This document shows, piece after piece, positions 13,065 through 15,539 of a stretch of 15,539 bases of DNA. The DNA comes from GSA-30 sp036384435 (GTDB lineage: Bacteria; Pseudomonadota; Gammaproteobacteria; Xanthomonadales; Rhodanobacteraceae). Numbering within the stretch: position 1 is the first letter of the stretch; every line of letters begins with the position of its first letter. The DNA is taken from the NCBI RefSeq assembly GCF_036384435.1, contig NZ_DASVMI010000040.1, forward strand, positions 1-15,539, written 5' to 3'. The translations under genes and the position numbers were made by a program. The notes below the pieces were generated by a model, which worked only from the letters and a program-made list of their open reading frames with translations, was not told where the DNA came from and ran no database searches.

Positions 13065-15539
13065 GCTCGCGGGCTCGCTCGGGAAGCTTCAGGCGCTTTT
13101 CCTCCGTGTCGTATTCGATCAGCAACACGCCCGAGTCATGACGGCCCGTGATGTCGACGAAGCAGGCACCGCCAATGAAAGGTTCAAGCGTCATCACCGA
13201 CTTCAACGGCGTGGCTACTACCATCTGGAAACCGAAGTTGTCGAAGATATTCATCGCCAGCGCGGTGAATTCGTTGTCGGCCTTGTCAAACGCTTCGTCC
13301 AGTACCACAGGAGCGTAGCGTGGCAAATGCCCATCATCGCCACCCAGCTGGTAGCGCAGGGCCGCGGCCAGGCAGGTCGTGGCCAGCTTCTGGCGCTGGC
13401 CACCGGATTTACCCGCGCCGCTGCGATAGACCTCGACCTGGTCGCGCGTCTGTGCGTCGATTTCCACGCCGATGAATTCCACATGCTGGCGCACGTCCAG
13501 CACCTGCTCGCGCCAGCGCCTGTGCTCGGGATCATCCGCGCCCAGGCGAGCGACCAACTGGCGCAGGATCGCAAACTGTGCCTCGGCACGCTCGCGATCC
13601 TCGGTTTGGTGATGCGACAGCACGTCGCGCAATTGCGCCTGGAAGTCGCGCACGTCAGCCAAGCCACGATCGGTCAGCTCGATCTGCAACAAGGTACCGC
13701 GATTGAACGGCACCTGCTCCAGGCTTTCGTTGACCTCTTCCATGCGCTGGCCGATCTGTTTGCGCGCCTCGGTCATGTGCTTTTGCAGTACCAGCAGATC
13801 CTGCTTGCTCTGGCTCTGCAACAGATCGAAGAAGCGTGCTTCATGCCGCGGCAGGCCATCGAGTTCCAGTCGGCGCAGGCGCGCCAGGAAACCGTCGGCG
13901 GCGTCGAGGGTGGGCGTAAAGTCGGCGGCGTCCTGCGGCCAGCGGCGACAGAACGTCTTGAAGCCATCCTCGATCTGCTGCACCAGCTGGTTGTCCTGCT
14001 TGGCGTGCATCTCCAGTTCACCGTAAAGGCCTTTTACGACCTGCGAGAACAATTCGGAGATCGAGCCCAGCGACAAGGCTGGCTGCTTGGGAAGGCGCTC
14101 CTCCAGGCCTTTGACCTGCAAGGGTGTCAGGCTCAATTGACGCGCGGCCGCCTCGCAGGTCTCACGTTGGCGTGCCAGCTGATTGCGCTCGATGTCCAGC
14201 GCGCGGTGCTCACCCAGTGCATCCTCCAGCGATCGCGCGGCACGTGTGCGCAGTTCGCGCTCCATGTCCAGGCGCTGGCCGATCTCCTTGAGGTTGGCGT
14301 CGCCTTCGCGCAATTGCTTGAGTTGGATGTCGATATCACCCAGCCGCTGCAACAGCGGCGCAACGTCGATTTCATCCCAGTCGGCATTGGCTAGCGCATT
14401 GGCGAAAATACGCCGATCGTTTTCGCGCTGGTTTTCCTCGCGCAGGCGCTTGATCGCTTCGGCGGCCTGGGCAATGGCCTGCGCCAACTGCTGGCCCTCC
14501 TTCTCGAACAAGGCCAGCTTGTCGCGGTTGTCAAAACCCAACACCCAGTGCTTCTTGTCGCCAATCGCGCGACGGTCGTCCTTTTCGTAGCGTTCACCCG
14601 GATGCTTGACCTGCCCTTCGCGCGTGATGGCACGATCGGCGTGGCGCAAGGCCGCCGGAGAATCCACGCAGGCGTAATCGAAACGGCGCGCCAGTTGTTC
14701 GGCAAGCCAGCCCTGGTGTGCGTGATCGCGCACATCGAGCTTGTGCACCAGCGAGCGTGCTTCCAGCCGGTGCCGGTCGAAGCTGTCCGAACGGCCCACG
14801 CGGTAGTAGACCAGCTTACCGCCCAGGTGGGTCTTGTTGATCCAGGCCGAGACTTCGCCGTAGTGCTTCTCATCGACCAGCATGGATAGCGCAAAGCCAT
14901 GCAACACGCGCTCGACGGCGCCACTCCAGGCGGCCTCCTCGGCTTTGACCTGCAAGAGCTCGCCGACGAAGGGCAAGGCGTGCTCCTTGAGGTCCAGTTC
15001 CTGGCACAGCCGTGCACGCATGGCCTGCACATGCGAAGGAATGTTCGACGGGTTGCGCTTGAGCGCGTCGATCTCGGCACGCACCTCGGCAAAGCGACGG
15101 CTGGCCTGGTCGCTGTCGCGCTTAAGGCCGTCCATCTGCTCTTCCAGCGTGGTCGCCCTGCCCTGCGCACCGTCGAGTAATTCGCGCGCCTGACCGGCCA
15201 TTTCGGCGAAGGCACGCGCGGTACCTGGCAGGCTCCAGCCGAGCTGTTCGCAGGCGGCCTCGATCTTGTCGCGGCGTTGCATGGCCTTGTCGCGATCACG
15301 CACCAGGCGATCGTGTTCGCGTTCGAGACCGTCGATGGCATCGCCACCTTGCTCCCGCCGCTGGCGTTCCAGATCGGCGACACGCGCATCGTGGTTGGCC
15401 ACCGCCTGGCGGCGCTGCTCCACTTCGCTGCCCAGCGCCTGGTCCTGCGTTTTCAGTTCAGCCAGGCGCGCGTCGAGCAAGCCCAGGCGACGCTGCTCGC
15501 GGTAGGTATCCACGCCCTGTTGCAGTTCGCGCAACTCCG
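13051..15539 (-). CDS. jetC: Wadjet SMC-like ATPase JetC, N-terminus outside window
   Basis: JetC is the MukB-like motor that extrudes DNA loops in Wadjet. About 829 C-terminal residues are visible, and the frame runs off the right edge, so the Walker A lobe is missing from view. Numbering the visible part from 15534, residues 1-160 are charged heptad-rich coiled coil. A hinge-like domain follows (about 165-340, with ALPFVGELLQV and LGGKLVYYRVGRSD), then the returning coiled coil. The C-terminal ATPase lobe has the ABC signature KSGGQRQKL (709-717), Walker B APVVLDEAFDKAD (741-753, with D746 and E747) and a switch-like QMVVATP (770-776). No stop or frameshift interrupts the frame. It overlaps jetD by 14 bases. 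Family members are about 1,100 residues, so roughly a quarter should lie beyond the edge. Generic SbcC/MksB relatives are the alternative, but the jetD partner settles it. Confidence 0.92.
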   Translation of the reverse strand, partial: ELRELQQGVDTYREQRRLGLLDARLAELKTQDQALGSEVEQRRQAVANHDARVADLERQRREQGGDAIDGLEREHDRLVRDRDKAMQRRDKIEAACEQLGWSLPGTARAFAEMAGQARELLDGAQGRATTLEEQMDGLKRDSDQASRRFAEVRAEIDALKRNPSNIPSHVQAMRARLCQELDLKEHALPFVGELLQVKAEEAAWSGAVERVLHGFALSMLVDEKHYGEVSAWINKTHLGGKLVYYRVGRSDSFDRHRLEARSLVHKLDVRDHAHQGWLAEQLARRFDYACVDSPAALRHADRAITREGQVKHPGERYEKDDRRAIGDKKHWVLGFDNRDKLALFEKEGQQLAQAIAQAAEAIKRLREENQRENDRRIFANALANADWDEIDVAPLLQRLGDIDIQLKQLREGDANLKEIGQRLDMERELRTRAARSLEDALGEHRALDIERNQLARQRETCEAAARQLSLTPLQVKGLEERLPKQPALSLGSISELFSQVVKGLYGELEMHAKQDNQLVQQIEDGFKTFCRRWPQDAADFTPTLDAADGFLARLRRLELDGLPRHEARFFDLLQSQSKQDLLVLQKHMTEARKQIGQRMEEVNESLEQVPFNRGTLLQIELTDRGLADVRDFQAQLRDVLSHHQTEDRERAEAQFAILRQLVARLGADDPEHRRWREQVLDVRQHVEFIGVEIDAQTRDQVEVYRSGAGKSGGQRQKLATTCLAAALRYQLGGDDGHLPRYAPVVLDEAFDKADNEFTALAMNIFDNFGFQMVVATPLKSVMTLEPFIGGACFVDITGRHDSGVLLIEYDTEEKRLKLPERAREHAAP

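Noticed and set aside
12934..14394. A 486-codon plus-strand frame opposite jetC and jetD
   Set aside because: Antisense shadow of GC-rich coiled-coil codons. The jetC frame carries recognisable ATPase motifs and this one carries none.

Overview
The window looks like chromosomal DNA from a GC-rich gammaproteobacterium of the Xanthomonadales/Lysobacterales, probably the Rhodanobacteraceae side (Dyella, Rhodanobacter, Frateuria, Luteibacter). This placement is inferred from the protein sequences and the gene order; no search was run. Almost every gene is on the minus strand. The exception is rpsT.

Layout, left to right. (1) 1-1127: an IS3-family insertion sequence cut by the left window edge, with orfA, an A7 frameshift site, most of orfB and one terminal inverted repeat. 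(2) 1128-1501: an AT-richer stretch with no gene, then a strong hairpin terminator and tRNA-Thr(CGT), which has its own promoter. (3) 1675-9140: a conserved housekeeping block. Read in the direction of transcription it is murJ (lipid II flippase), ribF (FMN/FAD synthesis), ileS, lspA (lipoprotein signal peptidase) and ispH (isoprenoid synthesis). rpsT is divergent from murJ, as in many gammaproteobacteria. The fkpB gene found between lspA and ispH in E. coli is absent, and its place is taken by a spacer with degenerate tandem repeats. (4) 9637-9867: rpsT terminator and a large imperfect inverted repeat related to the lspA-ispH repeats. (5) 9868-11656: a two-gene module, a His/Cys-rich DUF2946-type exported protein followed by a PepSY-type inner-membrane protein, probably for copper or iron handling. 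(6) 11880-15539: the downstream half of a Wadjet anti-plasmid system, jetC (SMC-like ATPase, N-terminus outside the window) overlapping jetD (Toprim-type nuclease subunit, DUF3322/DUF2220).

The housekeeping genes serve envelope and cofactor biogenesis. The accessory content sits at the two edges: the IS element with AT-rich flank near a tRNA gene on the left, and the metal module plus Wadjet on the right. The most notable system is Wadjet. It is a described family, and its first two genes (jetA, jetB) should lie just beyond the right edge. The best regulatory observation is a promoter whose predicted start site falls on the ribF ATG, suggesting a leaderless mRNA.
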